From contig WELA01009249.1 of the NCBI GenBank assembly GCA_009602735.1, forward strand, positions 16,596-48,597: DNA of 32,002 nt, in the 5' to 3' direction. The notes under the pieces are model-generated. The model was not told the origin of the DNA. It did not search any database and saw nothing but the letters and a program-made list of their open reading frames with translations. The DNA comes from Mesotaenium endlicherianum (Eukaryota; Streptophyta; Zygnematophyceae; Zygnematales; Mesotaeniaceae). Position 1 is the stretch's first letter, and every line of letters begins with the position of its first letter. Below are positions 29,286-32,002 of the stretch, in pieces. The position numbers were made by a program, and so were the translations under genes.

Positions 29286-30121
29286 CTGTCACCACCCCCA
29301 GAGACGCGACGCACGCCTGCGCGCTCAGGTGTCCGGCAGGGGACGAGGGCGTGCCCTGGGCGGGCACTTGATGGGCGGCAGGCTGAGCGCTCTTGCGACG
29401 GCCTCACGCTATATACCTTCTTCATTGTACAAACACACGAATATATATACATATAGACATGTAAATCTCTATAAAGTTCTCAGCACATATATGTGCTTAT
29501 ATACATACACACATGATAAGCGCAGAGTTATGCAAAGATGTACAGTGTACAGTGCAGATGTACAATGTACAGTGCAACTGCGCACATTATTGATGTACAG
29601 ATATATACATTTTCAATCTCCCAGCCCCTCTCCCTTCCCCTCCCTCTCTTCTGTACCTTCTCATGAGAGCAACCAAATCAATCATTGGCAACGAAGGCAC
29701 TCAGGCCACGGACAAGGCAGGGCTTGGCAATGCGACAAGTGGCATGATGCCAACTGGCGACATGTAGCAGGCTCAGCAGGCGACACATGGCCCCTCGGAT
29801 GACCCAGGTGCTGGCAGCATGTGAGGTGTTGCGCATGCGGCATGAGGCGACACATGTCTGCATCACAGTGGCTCAGTAGTGGCTCAGTACACGACACTTA
29901 GTCCCGCAGAGATACTCAAATAACAATACAATGAAATAAGGAACAGGGAGAAGACGCGAGGGTGGGAGGGAGGGGGAGAGGAGGCAAGTGTGTAGGAAGG
30001 CGCGAGAAAAGTGAAAGAAGAGCGGGAGTTAGAGCGAGCCCGCCCCCCCCCCGAACTTGCCAGCCTGCCCGCTTGCCCGCCCGCCCGCTTGCCCGCCCCC
30101 CCGAGAATCCCAGCGACGCAC
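29286..30121. other. Glycosylase intron between the 30122 and 29229 exons
   Basis: It holds an AT-rich part (29430-29600) with a tandem 20-base unit (29537-29556 and 29557-29576) made of GTAC palindromes. A stretch with repeated GCGACA(C)ATG strings (29730-29860) and a C/G-rich tract (30035-30105) with a run of 11 C complete it. The run of C lies within about 80 bases of the donor site on the gene strand. Confidence 0.6.
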
Positions 30122-30322
30122 CGTCTTGGGCCCCACGCCCTTGAAGCGCGTGAGCTCGGCCTTGACGGCCTCGGTGCTGAGCTGGTGCACGTACTCCAGG
30201 CACAGCTGGCCGCGCTCCGCCGCTAGCGTGTGCAGGATCTCGCGGATGTGCTTCCCCTTGGTCTCCGCCAGGCCGCCGCACCGGATGGCCTCCTGCAGCC
30301 CCTCTGCATCTGCTTCGTACAC
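30122..30322 (-). CDS. HhH-GPD DNA glycosylase, exon with the helix-hairpin-helix
   Basis: This exon has 67 codons, with acceptor GCGACAG and donor GTGCGT, phase 0 at both ends. It encodes VYEADAEGLQEAIRCGGL, KGKHIREILHTLAAERG, LCLEYVHQL and the hairpin LTRFKGVGPKT. The Lys of GPKT is in the position of the catalytic Lys of endonuclease III (GVGRKT), so a bifunctional glycosylase/lyase is likely. The three exons together give 167 residues, about the C-terminal half or more of a family member of roughly 290 residues. Earlier exons, including the usual ILSQNT motif, are not in the window and must lie to the right of it. Confidence 0.85.
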
Positions 30323-30982
30323 CTGTCGCGATGCAGCGCAGTGGCGGAATGGACACGAGAGACGGAAACAGAATGGAGAGGAGCGGAGACGGGACGGGGA
30401 AGCAGCGGGAGTGTGACGGAATGTACGGAACGAACGGAATATGATGGAACATAACGGGGAGTAACCAAGGTAACGGAATGTAACGGAATGTGCGACGAGG
30501 GGAACATGAGGGGGGGCAAAAGGAGCGCCGCGGAGAGGAACACGAGGGGGGACATAGCGCAACGGAACGGACGGAATGGACGAACTGGACGGAATGGACG
30601 AACTGGACGGAATGGACCAGATGGACGGAACGGACGGAAGGGGCGGGATGGACAGAAGGGACGGGATGGACGAGAACGGACGGAATGGAGAGGAAGGGAA
30701 AGGAAGGGAAGGCAATGCAACAAGGTGCAACGGAGCGGGATGGAACAGAGAGTGTGTGTGTTACGGCGCAAACGCATGGGAATGCATCGGAATGCACCGG
30801 AAGGGTGTGTAACGTCGCAACAGAAAAAGGAGCGGAGTCCGACGGAAAGTCAAACAAGGAAACGGCAGCCCTGAACGGCAGGCGCGGGTGCGTACGGCAG
30901 GCGAGTATGCACATGCACGATGCTCCCGCCCAAGGGCGAGGGCATGAGGGGGCGGGCGGGGCAGGCGGGTGATTCGTTGCGG
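30150..30982 (+). repeat. First copy of an exact 833-base duplication
   Basis: Bases 30150-30982 recur as 30984-31816 (offset 834) with no difference that I can find; all open frames in the two copies are identical. A single N separates them. Apart from the exon, the unit contains purine-rich GGAATGGAC-type repeats, including an 18-base unit at 30571-30588 and 30589-30606. Confidence 0.9.
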
Positions 30983-30983
30983 N

Positions 30984-31156
30984 GTGAGCTCGGCCTTGAC
31001 GGCCTCGGTGCTGAGCTGGTGCACGTACTCCAGGCACAGCTGGCCGCGCTCCGCCGCTAGCGTGTGCAGGATCTCGCGGATGTGCTTCCCCTTGGTCTCC
31101 GCCAGGCCGCCGCACCGGATGGCCTCCTGCAGCCCCTCTGCATCTGCTTCGTACAC
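30984..31156 (-). pseudogene. Second, cut copy of the helix-hairpin-helix exon (probable assembly duplicate)
   Basis: It is identical to the exon at 30122-30322 but lacks its last 28 bases, because the copy begins right after a single N at 30983. It is part of an exact 833-base repeat. I regard it as the unmerged end of a neighbouring contig and not as a second exon. Confidence 0.7.
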
Positions 31157-31816
31157 CTGTCGCGATGCAGCGCAGTGGCGGAATGGACACGAGAGACGGA
31201 AACAGAATGGAGAGGAGCGGAGACGGGACGGGGAAGCAGCGGGAGTGTGACGGAATGTACGGAACGAACGGAATATGATGGAACATAACGGGGAGTAACC
31301 AAGGTAACGGAATGTAACGGAATGTGCGACGAGGGGAACATGAGGGGGGGCAAAAGGAGCGCCGCGGAGAGGAACACGAGGGGGGACATAGCGCAACGGA
31401 ACGGACGGAATGGACGAACTGGACGGAATGGACGAACTGGACGGAATGGACCAGATGGACGGAACGGACGGAAGGGGCGGGATGGACAGAAGGGACGGGA
31501 TGGACGAGAACGGACGGAATGGAGAGGAAGGGAAAGGAAGGGAAGGCAATGCAACAAGGTGCAACGGAGCGGGATGGAACAGAGAGTGTGTGTGTTACGG
31601 CGCAAACGCATGGGAATGCATCGGAATGCACCGGAAGGGTGTGTAACGTCGCAACAGAAAAAGGAGCGGAGTCCGACGGAAAGTCAAACAAGGAAACGGC
31701 AGCCCTGAACGGCAGGCGCGGGTGCGTACGGCAGGCGAGTATGCACATGCACGATGCTCCCGCCCAAGGGCGAGGGCATGAGGGGGCGGGCGGGGCAGGC
31801 GGGTGATTCGTTGCGG
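30984..31816 (+). repeat. Second copy of the 833-base duplication
   Basis: Identical to 30150-30982. It continues into unique sequence (31817-32002) in which I see no exon; the last 30 bases are an almost pure G/C run. Confidence 0.9.
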
Positions 31817-32002
31817 GTGCTTGCAAGCGGCAGCAGTTCGTGGAGACTGGAAGGGAGTGGGAGGCAGGTGAAAGAGTTGCGCGGAAGTGTTCTGCCCAAA
31901 CTAGGAGCAGGAGGGTGGGTGGAGCGAGGGGACGAAATGGCGAGGATACCAGAAGGGACGTAGCAGGAGGGCCTCGCGGGGGCCCCCGGGGGTGGGGGGG
32001 GG

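Noticed and set aside
30488-30972. Long plus-strand frames with repeated WTEWTNWTEW or GRNGRTGRNG residues
   Set aside because: They are translations of the GGAATGGAC-type intron repeat and lie opposite the glycosylase exon; no protein evidence.
29916-31826. 636-codon minus-strand frame across the duplicated region
   Set aside because: It is an open frame in low-complexity purine/pyrimidine DNA, includes the N and both duplicate copies, and only passes through the real exon; it is not a protein.

Overview
Organism. The window looks like nuclear DNA of a streptophyte (plant-lineage) organism. It carries Ty3/gypsy chromoviruses with an initiator-Met-type primer site, GT-AG introns with phase-0 exons, and a plant-like HhH-GPD DNA glycosylase gene. 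A charophyte alga such as Chara would fit, but that is an impression and not something the sequence proves. No bacterial or CRISPR features are present. The sequence is a draft assembly: it has one 685-base N gap and five single-N joins, each flanked by a short or long direct repeat of its own edges.

Layout. Bases 1-22562 are a nested and rearranged pile of copies of one chromovirus family with LTRs of about 719 bp. Element X (1-3149) is the 3' part of a copy: chromodomain, a broken extra ORF and its 3' LTR (LTR A). Element Y (3150-8317) is a pol relic that seems to have been the target of the others. Element W (3243-5303, minus strand) is a 5' LTR, primer site and gag sitting inside Y. Element Z (8318-22562) is a composite. 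Its left half is LTR C, primer site, gag, pol and extra ORF; its right half is a second pol, extra ORF and LTR D. The two halves join near 16514. Bases 22563-26835 are a GC-rich, badly decayed gag-protease relic of a different Ty3/gypsy family on the minus strand (V). Bases 26836-27702 show no gene. From 27703 to the right end lies a host gene on the minus strand: three phase-0 exons of an HhH-GPD base-excision DNA glycosylase, whose introns hold degenerate TTAGGG-like repeats, a (CA)n tract and GGAATGGAC-type repeats. Its 5' exons lie beyond the window.

How the parts work. In the chromovirus, gag and pol are in different frames. They overlap by 46 nt, which contains a textbook -1 frameshift signal: T TTA AAA, a 7-nt spacer and a 10-bp hairpin. 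Pol encodes protease, reverse transcriptase, RNase H, an H2C2/DDE integrase and a chromodomain. Downstream of pol, where envelope genes sit in other retroelements, every copy that reaches this region has an extra ORF of about 550 codons. It encodes a coiled coil, a conserved core I do not recognise, an acidic stretch and a conserved C-terminal box. Its ATG always follows CAG|G, which suggests expression from a spliced RNA. The copy in X is far more diverged in this ORF than in its LTR and chromodomain, which points to exchange of this module between subfamilies. This extra ORF is the best candidate for an undescribed system here.
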